A DNA stretch of 32,109 bases from Nosocomiicoccus ampullae (lineage in GTDB: Bacteria; Bacillota; Bacilli; Staphylococcales; Salinicoccaceae). The notes beneath the pieces were generated by a model, which was given only the letters and a program-made list of their open reading frames with translations, did no database searches and was not told the origin of the DNA. Every line of letters starts with the position of its first letter. Within the stretch, counting starts at the first letter, position 1. The stretch spans positions 1-32,109 of the forward strand of contig NZ_MBFG01000019.1 in the NCBI RefSeq assembly GCF_001696685.1, given 5' to 3'. The translations under genes were made by a program, and so were the position numbers. This document shows positions 9,636-17,734 of the stretch, piece by piece.

Positions 9636-9698
9636 AGGCATCACTCTTTGATTTTTATTAATTATATATTACATGATATGAAAGACTACGAGAAACAT

Positions 9699-9728
9699 TT
9701 TTAAAATTGAAAAAATAGGGTATATAAT
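9699..9728 (+). promoter_or_regulatory. Sigma-B-like promoter (with a possible sigma-A -10) for the SDR gene
   Basis: TTTTAA (9699-9704), a 13-base spacer and GGGTAT (9718-9723) match the general-stress sigma-B consensus GTTTAA-N12-14-GGGTAT at 11 of 12 positions. A TATAAT at 9723-9728 overlaps the -10, so a vegetative promoter may also act here. The gene start follows at 9757 after AAAAGGGGAG. Confidence 0.65.
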
Positions 9729-9756
9729 AAGTAAAATTTAAAAGGGGAGTTTTTTC

Positions 9757-10644
9757 ATGACACATTTACAAAACCCAAGAACAAAATTTGAATATAATGA
9801 TTTTCCAGATCAAAATCAAAACGGACCTGCGTTACAAACTGAAATGACACCAGTTCCTGATACTGGTGAAGAAACGTATACAGGACATGGTCGTATGAAA
9901 GGGTTAAAAACACTCATTACTGGAGGAGATTCAGGTATTGGACGTGCGGCAGCAATCGCATATGCTAAAGAAGGTGCAGACGTTGCCATTCAATATCTTC
10001 CAGGTGAAGAAAAAGATGCTAAAGAAGTTGAGGATTTCATTAACAATTTAGGTCAAAAAGCTGTGACTTTAAAAGCAGATTTTCGTAATGACGGAGAAGC
10101 GGCAAAAGTAGTAGAAGATGCTGTAGAAGCCCTTGGTGGATTAGACGTTTTAGTTTTAAACTCAGCAGAGCAATTCGCTCAAGAGAAATTAGAAGATTTA
10201 TCAATAGAACAAGTAAAAAACACATTTCAAGTGAACGTTATTAGTATGTTTGAAGCAATTAAACAAGCTGAAAAACATCTAAAACCTGGTGCATCTATTA
10301 TTTTAACGACATCTGTTGAGTCATTTAATCCATCTAAACAATTACTGGATTATGCAGCGACAAAAGGTGCCATTTCAAACTTAGTCGTAAACTTCGCTCA
10401 GTACTTTAGTGAAAAAGGAATTCGCGTAAACGGAGTCGCTCCAGGTCCAATCTGGACACCACTTCAATTAGACGGTGGGCAACTTGAAGGTAAAATACCA
10501 ACATTTGGACAAGGGTCACAACTTGGTAGAGCAGGTCAACCAGTAGAACTGTCATCAGTATATGTATTATTAGGCAGTGAAGAAAGTAGCTACACGACAG
10601 GACAAATTTATGGTATAACTGGTGGGTACAATATTACGTTATAA
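9757..10644 (+). CDS. SDR-family oxidoreductase, general-stress (YdaD/YhdF-like)
   Basis: NAD(P)-dependent short-chain dehydrogenase of 295 residues. It has the N-terminal extension of about 45 residues typical of the YdaD/YhdF/YhxC group (annotated as glucose or general-stress dehydrogenases). Visible are the Rossmann motif TGGDSGIG (55-62), the NSAEQ segment in place of the classic NNAG (a variant common in this group), catalytic Ser186 and the YxxxK pair Tyr199/Lys203 in LLDYAATKGA, and a PGPIWTP loop. A sigma-B-like promoter precedes it, which fits the established sigma-B control of Bacillus subtilis YdaD (Gsp39). The physiological substrate is not known. The next gene, dus, follows after 42 bases. 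Confidence 0.88.
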   Translation: MTHLQNPRTKFEYNDFPDQNQNGPALQTEMTPVPDTGEETYTGHGRMKGLKTLITGGDSGIGRAAAIAYAKEGADVAIQYLPGEEKDAKEVEDFINNLGQKAVTLKADFRNDGEAAKVVEDAVEALGGLDVLVLNSAEQFAQEKLEDLSIEQVKNTFQVNVISMFEAIKQAEKHLKPGASIILTTSVESFNPSKQLLDYAATKGAISNLVVNFAQYFSEKGIRVNGVAPGPIWTPLQLDGGQLEGKIPTFGQGSQLGRAGQPVELSSVYVLLGSEESSYTTGQIYGITGGYNITL

Positions 10645-10686
10645 TATTTAGTATTTTAACTGTGTTTGAGAGGAATTGAACGATAG

Positions 10687-11661
10687 ATGAAAGAGAATTT
10701 TTGGAACGATCTTCCGAAACCATTTTTTGTGCTTGCACCGATGGAGGATGTGACGGACGTCATCTTTAGACATGTCGTTGGAGAAGCGGCTCGTCCAGAC
10801 GTTTATTTTACAGAGTTTACGAACTCTGAAAGTTACTGTCACCCTGAAGGTAATAAAAGTGTGCGTGGTCGTTTAACATTTACTGAAGATGAACAACCAA
10901 TGGTTGCACACATTTGGGGTGATAAACCGGAGTTCTTCCGTGAGATGAGTATCGGTATGGCTAAAGCAGGATTTAAAGGGATCGATTTAAATATGGGATG
11001 TCCAGTCCCAAATGTCGCTGGTGACGGCAAGGGAAGTGGTCTAATCTTACGACCAGACGTTGCAGCTGATTTAATAGAAGCAGCAAAAGCTGGGGGACTT
11101 CCAGTAAGTGTAAAAACGAGACTTGGGTACACGTCAATAGACGAATGGAAGCCGTGGCTAACGCATATTTTAAAACAAGATATTGCGAACTTATCTATCC
11201 ATTTACGTACACGTAAAGAGATGAGTAAAGTTGACGCACATTGGGAGCTAATTCCAGAAATTAAACAATTACGAGACGAAATCGCACCGAATACGTTACT
11301 CACAATAAACGGAGATATCTCTGACCGTAAAACAGGTTTAGAACTTGTAGAAAAGTACGGTGTGGATGGTGTGATGATTGGTCGCGGAATTTTCCATAAT
11401 CCATTTGCTTTTGAAAAAGAACCGAAAGAACATTCAAGCGACGAGTTACTTGACTTACTGCATTTACACCTAGATCTCCATGACAAATACTCAAAAGAAC
11501 TCGAAGAACGCCCATTTCAAGCGTTACACAGATTCTTTAAAATATATGTCAAAGGCTTTAGAGGCGCAAGTCAGTTGAGGCATGCGCTAATGAGTACTAA
11601 AAATACAGATGAAGTTAGAGAAATGCTAAAACAATTTAAAGCACAACAAGTGAATGAATAA
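10687..11661 (+). CDS. dus: tRNA-dihydrouridine synthase
   Basis: FMN-dependent enzyme of 324 residues that reduces uridine in tRNA D-loops. The TIM-barrel start [12 protein letters not shown] (FMN contact), the active-site loop NMGCPVPNV with Cys105, the SVKTRLGY segment and the phosphate-binding [18 protein letters not shown] near residue 230 are all visible, followed by the helical C-terminal tRNA-binding part. GAGAGGA lies 11 bases before the ATG. It is followed by its own terminator. A long antisense frame across it is a codon-bias shadow. Which Dus subfamily and which target uridine cannot be decided here. Confidence 0.93.
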   Translation: MKENFWNDLPKPFFVLAPMEDVTDVIFRHVVGEAARPDVYFTEFTNSESYCHPEGNKSVRGRLTFTEDEQPMVAHIWGDKPEFFREMSIGMAKAGFKGIDLNMGCPVPNVAGDGKGSGLILRPDVAADLIEAAKAGGLPVSVKTRLGYTSIDEWKPWLTHILKQDIANLSIHLRTRKEMSKVDAHWELIPEIKQLRDEIAPNTLLTINGDISDRKTGLELVEKYGVDGVMIGRGIFHNPFAFEKEPKEHSSDELLDLLHLHLDLHDKYSKELEERPFQALHRFFKIYVKGFRGASQLRHALMSTKNTDEVREMLKQFKAQQVNE

Positions 11662-11666
11662 AAAAT

Positions 11667-11693
11667 ACCGTCCTAGTATAAGGACGGTTTTTT
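11667..11693 (+). terminator. Intrinsic terminator of dus
   Basis: The stem ACCGTCCT (11667-11674) pairs with AGGACGGT (11681-11688) around a six-base loop and is followed by a T-run. Confidence 0.9.
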
Positions 11694-11694
11694 G

Positions 11695-12017
11695 ATAGAA
11701 ATTTCAATATACTACATAAGAATTTATAAGTAGTATATAATTGTTTTAAAATGTAGCATTATGTATACGCAAATGAGTTTTGCATAAAATAGTTTTTATT
11801 AATTTTACATAAAAGCGATTTGTATAAAGAGGGTGTCTGTTTCGCTTACACAAAAGGCTTAATTGTCAACGAAATGAATGGTGCTTTAATGCAAAAGGGA
11901 TTTGTATAAAATTAAATTATTTATTTTAATGCAAAATATAATAACGACATTATTTTGATAAGAAAATCAACTTTATTATAAAGAGATGATTAATTATTTT
12001 TTAGAGGAGATGTTTTT
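11695..12017 (+). other. AT-rich spacer with short degenerate repeats upstream of the orphan coiled-coil gene
   Basis: This 323-base stretch has no gene that I can support. It contains four copies of TTTRYATAAA (11779-11788 GC, 11804-11813 AC, 11819-11828 and 11901-11910 both GT; the last two extend to GATTTGTATAAA) and two copies of TTTAATGCAAAA (about 11885 and 11925), which are nearly the reverse complement of the first copy. GAGGAGATG just before the ATG at 12018 is the ribosome binding site. The repeats could be operator sites, decayed promoter copies or the remains of an integrated element. Confidence 0.5.
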
Positions 12018-12758
12018 ATGAATGCAGGGGTAAATACGTCGGAAGCTGTAACAAGCGGTGGATTTTCACAGTGGTTTATCATTGTTTTAGTAATAATTAA
12101 TATTGTGATAAGTCTTTATCAATTTAGGGAAATGTCAAAAATTAGAAAACGTGAAATCGAAGATACTAATATACGTCATAAAGAGATGCTAGAACAACAA
12201 AGACAACAATTCGCTGAACAATTAAAGCAATTGAATGAACAACATACAAGAGAGTTAGAAGTGAAGGTGATTGTTGAGTCTCAAAAAGAGAGAATTGAGG
12301 ATATCAGACAGTTAACTAGTGACTACTTATTAAAAATCAGTGAACTAAAGAAAGTTGTATACAATAATTTACTTCACCGAATTCAAGATGAGGAGGATTA
12401 TAAAAACAATTTACAATCATTAAGTGAAAATTATTTTCAGTTGACTTATCCAGCACTGGAAGCGAAAAATTTACTTGAATTCAGACTGTCAGAAATTGAA
12501 AATACAGATCATCTTATAAAATATACAAATGATTTGTATCATAAAACCAAAATGACACCGATTAAAATATATGAATGTGACACTTTTAGTCCACCTAATG
12601 GTCAGTTTACTTTGGAGTACAAGGGTGAATTTACACGTAAAAAATATGATGATGAACAAAATGATGCGAGACAAAAGCTATTTGATGAATCAACTAAATA
12701 TCTTAAATCTCAGTGGACTAGTCTCTACAACAAAATCGATAAACTAAGTGATTTTTAA
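12018..12758 (+). CDS. Orphan membrane-anchored coiled-coil protein
   Basis: I do not recognise this 246-residue protein. What can be seen: a short N terminus, one hydrophobic helix (about residues 17-36, QWFIIVLVIINIVISLY), a basic stop-transfer region (KIRKREI), a Gln/Glu-rich coiled coil (about 45-105), a further helical region and a C-terminal part with a FSPPNGQFTLEYKGEF segment. Topology suggests an N-terminal anchor with a cytosolic helical body. There is no catalytic signature. Its ribosome binding site is strong (GAGGAGATG). It stands alone between dus and yebC, two housekeeping genes that would otherwise simply converge, and behind a repetitive spacer, which suggests an accessory insertion. 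A scaffold, phage-resistance or envelope role is possible but unproved. Confidence 0.75.
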   Translation: MNAGVNTSEAVTSGGFSQWFIIVLVIINIVISLYQFREMSKIRKREIEDTNIRHKEMLEQQRQQFAEQLKQLNEQHTRELEVKVIVESQKERIEDIRQLTSDYLLKISELKKVVYNNLLHRIQDEEDYKNNLQSLSENYFQLTYPALEAKNLLEFRLSEIENTDHLIKYTNDLYHKTKMTPIKIYECDTFSPPNGQFTLEYKGEFTRKKYDDEQNDARQKLFDESTKYLKSQWTSLYNKIDKLSDF

Positions 12759-12783
12759 ACATATAAATTAAGAAACTAAAAAA

Positions 12784-12811
12784 TCCACTTAAGTTATTAA
12801 ACTTAAGTGGA
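12784..12811 (-). terminator. Terminator of yebC, possibly used in both directions
   Basis: TCCACTTAAGT (12784-12794) pairs with ACTTAAGTGGA (12801-12811). On the minus strand it is followed by TTTTTTA, a good terminator for yebC; the plus-strand tail (AATTTCTATTTT) is weaker. Confidence 0.85.
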
Positions 12812-12820
12812 ATTTCTATT

Positions 12821-13558
12821 TTATTCTTCACTTGCACGTATTGCGTTATGATGGACGTCAGTGACGTCGTCATCATCATCGAGCGCGTCGAGTATGTTTT
12901 CTAAAATTTCATAGTCTTCATCGCTTAATGCGATTGTATTCATCGGAATCATCGTTAATTCACTTTGTGCTAACGTGTATCCTTTTTCTTCTAAATGGTC
13001 TCTCACTTGTGCGAAGTCTGCTTGTTCAGTGAAGATTTCAAATACTTCATCGCTCGTTTCTAACTCTTCAGCACCTGCTTCAAGCACTTCTAATAACATT
13101 GTTTCTTCATCGTCTTCTGTCGTACTACGTTCGATTACAATATAACCTTTGCGTTCGAACATATAACTTACAGAACCAGCTTCTCCAATGTTTCCACCGT
13201 TTTTATTGTATGCGATACGTACGTTTGTGTTTGTTCGGTTACGGTTATCTGTTAATGCTTCTGCTAAAATACCGACACCACTTGGGCCGTATCCTTCATA
13301 CATTACTGGATCGTAGTTTTCACCAGAGCCAGATGATGTTGCTTTGTCGATTGCACGTGTAATGTTGTCTTTAGGCATATTTTCTGAACGTGCACGGTCC
13401 ATCGCTAAACGTAGTGCTGGATTCGTATCTGGATCTCCGCCACCTTGTTTTGCTGCCATATAAATTTCACGCGATAACTTTTGGAAGATTTTACCGCGTT
13501 TTTTATCTTGGGCACCTTTACGTTGTTTAATGTTATTCCATTTTGAATGGCCTGCCAT
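12821..13558 (-). CDS. yebC: YebC/PmpR-family regulator or translation factor (TACO1-like)
   Basis: Cytosolic protein of 245 residues with the invariant N terminus MAGHSKWNNIKQRKG, the KNGGNIGEAGSVSYMF block (about 118-133) and a very acidic C terminus (DALDDDDDVTDV). YebC proteins were described as DNA-binding regulators; more recent work ties the family to translation of difficult sequences such as polyproline. The ribosome binding site is GAGGGAG, nine bases from the ATG. It is a single-gene unit with its own terminator and is divergent from menE. Length is normal. Confidence 0.95.
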   Translation of the reverse strand: MAGHSKWNNIKQRKGAQDKKRGKIFQKLSREIYMAAKQGGGDPDTNPALRLAMDRARSENMPKDNITRAIDKATSSGSGENYDPVMYEGYGPSGVGILAEALTDNRNRTNTNVRIAYNKNGGNIGEAGSVSYMFERKGYIVIERSTTEDDEETMLLEVLEAGAEELETSDEVFEIFTEQADFAQVRDHLEEKGYTLAQSELTMIPMNTIALSDEDYEILENILDALDDDDDVTDVHHNAIRASEE

Positions 13559-13644
13559 AATTTCGTCTCCCTCGTTGTTTTCTTAATTATAATTTATCAT
13601 TTTTTCTAATGATTGTCTAAATGATACGAGTCACTTTAAAGATT

Positions 13645-13653
13645 TGATATAAT
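13645..13653 (+). promoter_or_regulatory. Extended -10 promoter of menE
   Basis: TGATATAAT (TGn plus a perfect TATAAT, 13648-13653) lies 25 bases before the menE start. No good -35 is visible, as is usual for extended -10 promoters. Confidence 0.6.
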
Positions 13654-13677
13654 AGGATAGTTAAAGGAGTGTTTACA

Positions 13678-15069
13678 TTGAATCACTGGCTTCACCGTAA
13701 TTCAAAAAATTATCCGGAAAAGATCGCGGTCATTTACGAAGACTTACACTTAACTTATAAACAATTACAAGATAAAGTACACGATCTCTCTCAAAGAATT
13801 CCTAACATTAAAAGAGTTGGGTTATTTATAGATAACAGTGTAGATAGTGCGATTTTAATACATAGTTTAATTGAGCGTCATATCGAAATCGTCATGGTGA
13901 ACACACGTCTTTCATCTGAAGAAATTAACAATCAACTAATGGACGTTAATGTCGATACAATTTTTTCAACGATTGACTCAGACGTTTTAAATAAAGTGAA
14001 CGTAAACGTCATCTACTATAGAGAAATCATACAGCACGATAAAGCATCATATGAAGAGGTTGAAGCAAATGATGATGATATCTTATCAATCATGTTTACG
14101 AGTGGGACGACAGGACGACCGAAAGCCGTGATTCAAACGTATTTAAACCATTATGCGTCTCATATAAATGCGATGAATGGGTTAAATTATGATGAGAATA
14201 GTACATGGCTCATGGTCAATCCGATATTTCACATCTCGGGCTTTTCGATATTAATGCGTGCAGTAATTTCAGGGTGTACGTTAATTATCCATAATAGATT
14301 CGATTCTAAACACGTTTTAAATGATATTGAACGCTATAAAGTGACACATACGTCATTTGTACCGATTATGTTATCTCGGATTATGAACGACAAAATGATT
14401 CATAGCACGGATTTATCTCGCTTAAAAGCGATTTTAATGGGTGGAGCAAATACGACACCTAAATTACTAAACGAGGCACTTCAATTTAAATTACCGGTAT
14501 TTAATAGTTTTGGTATGACAGAAACGTGTTCTCAAATTGTTATTGTATCCTATGATGATGACAATATATTAACGGGTACGGTAGGTAAAACCAATGAAAA
14601 TATCCGTGTCAATGAGAATAATGAGTTGCTCGTTAAAGGTGAAAATGTCACGAGTGGATATTTAAATGCTGAAATGATTACAGAAGATGGCTTTTTTAAT
14701 ACTGGAGATATCGCCGAAGTTAAAGGTGGATATTTATATATATTAGATCGTAGAGATGATTTAATTATTAGTGGTGGAGAAAATATTTATCCAAAAGAAA
14801 TCGAAGATATCGTCTTACAATATACAGATTTAAAAACGTGTGTTGTTGTTAAAAAAGAAGATGAAGAGTGGGGACAAGTTCCTGTTTTACTCATTGAGGA
14901 AAATATTGATGAGAGAGCACTCATCAATTTATTTAACACACATTTAGCACGTTATAAGCATCCAAAAGAAATTATAGTCGTTAAAGAAATAAAATATACG
15001 CCATCTGGTAAAATTTCTAGAAAATTAAACCGAGAGGCGTATATCACAACATCTACTTCTTCTTTTTAG
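13678..15069 (+). CDS. menE: o-Succinylbenzoate-CoA ligase MenE
   Basis: Acyl-adenylate-forming enzyme of 463 residues that activates o-succinylbenzoate to its CoA thioester for MenB. ANL-family motifs occur in order: [12 protein letters not shown] (P-loop, Ser142 region), [10 protein letters not shown] (A5), [20 protein letters not shown] (A7-A8 hinge) and [10 protein letters not shown] with catalytic Lys445. The start is taken as TTG 13678, since AAAGGAG (13663-13669) is eight bases upstream; an in-frame GTG at 13669 overlaps the ribosome binding site itself. The 3' end overlaps yidD by 17 bases, tail to tail. In Staphylococcus menC usually follows menE; here it does not. Confidence 0.93.
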   Translation: MNHWLHRNSKNYPEKIAVIYEDLHLTYKQLQDKVHDLSQRIPNIKRVGLFIDNSVDSAILIHSLIERHIEIVMVNTRLSSEEINNQLMDVNVDTIFSTIDSDVLNKVNVNVIYYREIIQHDKASYEEVEANDDDILSIMFTSGTTGRPKAVIQTYLNHYASHINAMNGLNYDENSTWLMVNPIFHISGFSILMRAVISGCTLIIHNRFDSKHVLNDIERYKVTHTSFVPIMLSRIMNDKMIHSTDLSRLKAILMGGANTTPKLLNEALQFKLPVFNSFGMTETCSQIVIVSYDDDNILTGTVGKTNENIRVNENNELLVKGENVTSGYLNAEMITEDGFFNTGDIAEVKGGYLYILDRRDDLIISGGENIYPKEIEDIVLQYTDLKTCVVVKKEDEEWGQVPVLLIEENIDERALINLFNTHLARYKHPKEIIVVKEIKYTPSGKISRKLNREAYITTSTSSF

Positions 15070-15277
15070 GAGGGACAGGGTCAAATCCACCTTTATGAAG
15101 CGGATGACATTTTAAAATACGGCGAATAGCTAAATAACTCCCTTTAGATGCACCGTGTTCTTCTACCGCTTCAATCGCATATTGAGAACACGTCGGGTAA
15201 AATCGACATGACGGGGGAGACATCGGTGAAATATATCGCTGATAAAATCGAATCATTTGTAAAATTATTTTTTTCAT
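15053..15277 (-). CDS. yidD: Membrane protein insertion efficiency factor YidD
   Basis: Small YidD-family protein of 74 residues that assists YidC-dependent membrane protein insertion. The signature is complete: RFYQRYISP, then [33 protein letters not shown] Lys-rich tail ends the protein. ATG 15277 (MKKIILQ) is preferred over an ATG nine bases upstream because AAGATGGTG provides a ribosome binding site and the family usually starts with MKK. It converges on and overlaps menE by 17 bases, with no terminator visible between them. Confidence 0.93.
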   Translation of the reverse strand: MKKIILQMIRFYQRYISPMSPPSCRFYPTCSQYAIEAVEEHGASKGSYLAIRRILKCHPLHKGGFDPVPPKKKK

Positions 15278-15346
15278 GTGCACCATCTTTTCTTATTAAA
15301 TATAATATAACAGAATAGAAACTTTAATTTCAATTGAGGTGAGCAG

Positions 15347-15793
15347 ATGAAGCAGTTTATAGATGACAATGGTAATGTAGTAGAGTTGTTTTTTGATGAA
15401 TCAATTGAAGCGACACATTGTCTTGCGATTCCAATTTATAATAATAAATATGTTTTTACTCGACATAAAACACGTGGTATTGAATTCCCAGGAGGAAAAG
15501 TAGAAGCGGGTGAAACGATTATAGAAGCGTTAAAACGTGAAGTATTTGAAGAGACTGGGGGAGTCGTTAAAACTGTCGAGTATCTCGGGACGTATAAAGT
15601 TCACGAAACAACACCGTTTTATAAAACGGTCTATCGCGTAGAGTTATCTGATATAGAAGAAAAAAGTGACTATTTAGAAACGAAAGGTCCGATATTGTTT
15701 CACTCCGTTGAAGAAATAAAAGAAACCGATAAAAGTCGATTACTTAAAGATGATTGTATAATGTATCTATATAGAAAAACGCACATTGATTAA
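15347..15793 (+). CDS. ytkD: Nudix hydrolase, YtkD-like nucleoside triphosphatase
   Basis: Nudix enzyme of 148 residues, probably hydrolysing oxidised purine triphosphates or RNA 5' ends as described for YtkD. The Nudix box is intact: Gly50, Glu56, Arg64-Glu65, Glu68-Glu69, Gly71 in GKVEAGETIIEALKREVFEETG. The N-terminal strand THCLAIPIYNNKYVFTRH and the FPGG element are typical. The ribosome binding site TTGAGGTGAG is seven bases from the ATG. The stop codon lies inside the hairpin of the following terminator. Its position next to pckA and menE parallels other staphylococci as I recall them. Confidence 0.88.
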   Translation: MKQFIDDNGNVVELFFDESIEATHCLAIPIYNNKYVFTRHKTRGIEFPGGKVEAGETIIEALKREVFEETGGVVKTVEYLGTYKVHETTPFYKTVYRVELSDIEEKSDYLETKGPILFHSVEEIKETDKSRLLKDDCIMYLYRKTHID

Positions 15794-15810
15794 ATAATCA
15801 ATGTGCGTTT
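15777..15810. terminator. Bidirectional terminator between ytkD and pckA
   Basis: A perfect 15-base stem (AAACGCACATTGATT / AATCAATGTGCGTTT) surrounds a four-base loop, with T-runs on both strands. The ytkD stop (15791-15793) lies at the apex. Confidence 0.92.
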
Positions 15811-15828
15811 TATATTATGATGCGGAGT

Positions 15829-17403
15829 TTAGAATCCACCTTTTTCAGCGATTTCTTTTACATCATCACCGAATTTTTTGAAGTTTTCTTTAAATGAGTC
15901 AATCAGTTGACCAGCTACTTTGTCGTAAGCATCTTTATCTGCCCATGTTTTTCTAGGGTTTAATACGTCGCTAGGAACGCCTTCGATTTCAGTTGGAATT
16001 TGTAAACCGAACGTTTCATCAGTAACAAACTCATGGTTTTTAAGTTCACCTTCAACAGCGTCTGAAACCATTTTACGAGTATATTTTAAGTTCATACGTT
16101 CACCAACACCGTATTCTCCACCAGTCCAACCAGTGTTTACAAGATAAACTGAAACGTCGTGTTCATCGATTAATTCACCGAGTTTATCTGCATATACTGA
16201 TGCATGTAATGGTAAGAATGGTGCACCGAAGCACGTTGAGAATACTGGTTCAGGAGATGTTACTCCGCGTTCAGTTCCTGCGAGTTTCGATGTGAACCCA
16301 CTTAAGAAGTGGTACATTGCTTGTTCTTTTGTTAATTTCGCAATTGGAGGGAGTACTCCGAAAGCGTCAGCTGTTAAGAATACGATCGTCTTCGCGTGAC
16401 CAGCTTTTGATGGTAATACCGCATTGTCGATGTGTTTAATTGGGTACGCTGCACGTGTATTTTCAGTTAGAGAATTATCATCGTAGTCTGGATCTCTTTC
16501 ATCATCTAAAATAACGTTCTCTAATACACTTCCGAATCTAATTGCGCGGTAAATTTCAGGTTCTTTCTCTTCAGATAAGTTAATTGCTTTTGCGTAGCAT
16601 CCACCTTCGATGTTAAATACACCGTGTTCGTTCCAACCGTGCTCATCGTCACCGATTAGACCACGATTTGGATCTGCTGAAAGTGTCGTTTTACCTGTAC
16701 CAGATAATCCGAAGAATAAAGCAACGTCATCATTTTCACCGACGTTTGCTGAACAGTGCATGCTTAAAATACCTTTTTGAGGAAGTAGGTAGTTCATTAC
16801 AGAGAAGATAGATTTTTTCATCTCTCCAGCGTATTCAGTTCCACCGATTAAAACGATTTGTTTTTCAAAGTTAACTAAAATAAATGTCTCTGAGTTCGTA
16901 CCATCTACAGATGGGTCTGCTTTAAATGATGGTGCAGAAACAATTGTAAAGTCAGGTGTAATGTTTAAACCTTCTTCTTTTGTTTCTGGATCGATAAATA
17001 AAGCTTTTACGAATAAATTATGCCATGCGAATTCGTTTACGACACGAATGTTTAAACGTGAATCCGTATCTGCACCTGCATATCCGTTAAATACGTATAA
17101 TTCATCTTTACTATCTAAGTGATCTAACACTTTGTCGAGTAGTGCATCAAACACTTCACCACTAATTGGTTGGTTTACTTCTCCCCAATCTACAGTGTCT
17201 CTTGTCACATCGTCTTCAACGATGAAGCGGTCTTTAGGGCTACGACCTGTATATTTACCAGTAGTTGCAGTGAATGCACCGTTCGATGCAATTTTACCTT
17301 CTTTTCTTCTAGATGCGGCTTCTACAAGCTCTGCACGTGATAATTGATTGTTTGTTGAATCTTTTTGTACAAGTGCTTCGATTCTTTTCACAGAGTTTGA
17401 CAT
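15829..17403 (-). CDS. pckA: Phosphoenolpyruvate carboxykinase (ATP)
   Basis: ATP-dependent PEP carboxykinase, 524 residues, the gluconeogenic conversion of oxaloacetate to PEP. Motifs: the GRSPKDRF substrate site, [14 protein letters not shown]-loop with Lys238, GDDEHGW metal site, and [13 protein letters not shown] 17403 follows TTTGGAGGAAATT; the longer frame starts at a TTG that is part of the ribosome binding site. It is divergent from metK across a 331-base region that also holds the SAM riboswitch. Catabolite control is expected for this gene, but I could not find a convincing cre site. Length and motifs are normal. Confidence 0.96.
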   Translation of the reverse strand: MSNSVKRIEALVQKDSTNNQLSRAELVEAASRRKEGKIASNGAFTATTGKYTGRSPKDRFIVEDDVTRDTVDWGEVNQPISGEVFDALLDKVLDHLDSKDELYVFNGYAGADTDSRLNIRVVNEFAWHNLFVKALFIDPETKEEGLNITPDFTIVSAPSFKADPSVDGTNSETFILVNFEKQIVLIGGTEYAGEMKKSIFSVMNYLLPQKGILSMHCSANVGENDDVALFFGLSGTGKTTLSADPNRGLIGDDEHGWNEHGVFNIEGGCYAKAINLSEEKEPEIYRAIRFGSVLENVILDDERDPDYDDNSLTENTRAAYPIKHIDNAVLPSKAGHAKTIVFLTADAFGVLPPIAKLTKEQAMYHFLSGFTSKLAGTERGVTSPEPVFSTCFGAPFLPLHASVYADKLGELIDEHDVSVYLVNTGWTGGEYGVGERMNLKYTRKMVSDAVEGELKNHEFVTDETFGLQIPTEIEGVPSDVLNPRKTWADKDAYDKVAGQLIDSFKENFKKFGDDVKEIAEKGGF

Positions 17404-17496
17404 TATATAAATTTCCTCCAAATTTTGTTTATCATCTAATATTTTAATACAAGATACTAAAAGATTCCACCGAATCGCGATATGTTTTAAAAGTAC

Positions 17497-17525
17497 TTGA
17501 TAATTTCATTGATGTTGTGTATTCT
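17497..17525 (+). promoter_or_regulatory. Sigma-A promoter of the metK leader
   Basis: TTGATA (17497-17502), a 17-base spacer and TATTCT (17520-17525) lie just upstream of the SAM riboswitch. Confidence 0.7.
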
Positions 17526-17537
17526 AGTAAACAAGTT

Positions 17538-17694
17538 ATCTCTTATCAAGAGTCGGTGGAGGGAATACCCCCTGTGAAGCCCAGCAACCCCTTCTAACGT
17601 AGAAGAATGGTGCTAAAGGTTGCAGAAATAATGATTTCTGAACGATAAGAGAAAAGGGTGGCCTTTTCTCTATGTGTGAGAAAAGGCTTTTTTT
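17538..17694 (+). promoter_or_regulatory. SAM-I (S-box) riboswitch with intrinsic terminator, controlling metK
   Basis: Class I SAM riboswitch. P1 is CTCTTATC (17540-17547) with GATAAGAG (17644-17651); conserved core elements are AAGAGTCGGTGGAGGGA, GAAGCCCAGCAACC and GGTGCTAAA...TTGCAG. Terminator: GCCTTTTCTC (17661-17670) pairs with GAGAAAAGGC (17678-17687), then seven T. The 3' side of P1 plus AGAAAAGG can instead pair with CCTTTTCTCT as antiterminator, so SAM binding favours termination and turns off S-adenosylmethionine synthesis. This and the pckA upstream region explain the gap between the two genes. Confidence 0.96.
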
Positions 17695-17734
17695 ATCGAA
17701 AGAGATAGCTAATATATTTTAAGGAGAAAATATA

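Noticed and set aside
10839..11486. Long antisense open frame (215 codons) across dus
   Set aside because: It is fully inside a well supported gene, has no ribosome binding site, and its Ser/Ile/Pro-rich product looks like a reverse reading of dus codons.
17404..17500. A CcpA (cre) site for pckA
   Set aside because: Expected from known biology, but no sequence here matches the cre consensus well enough to report.
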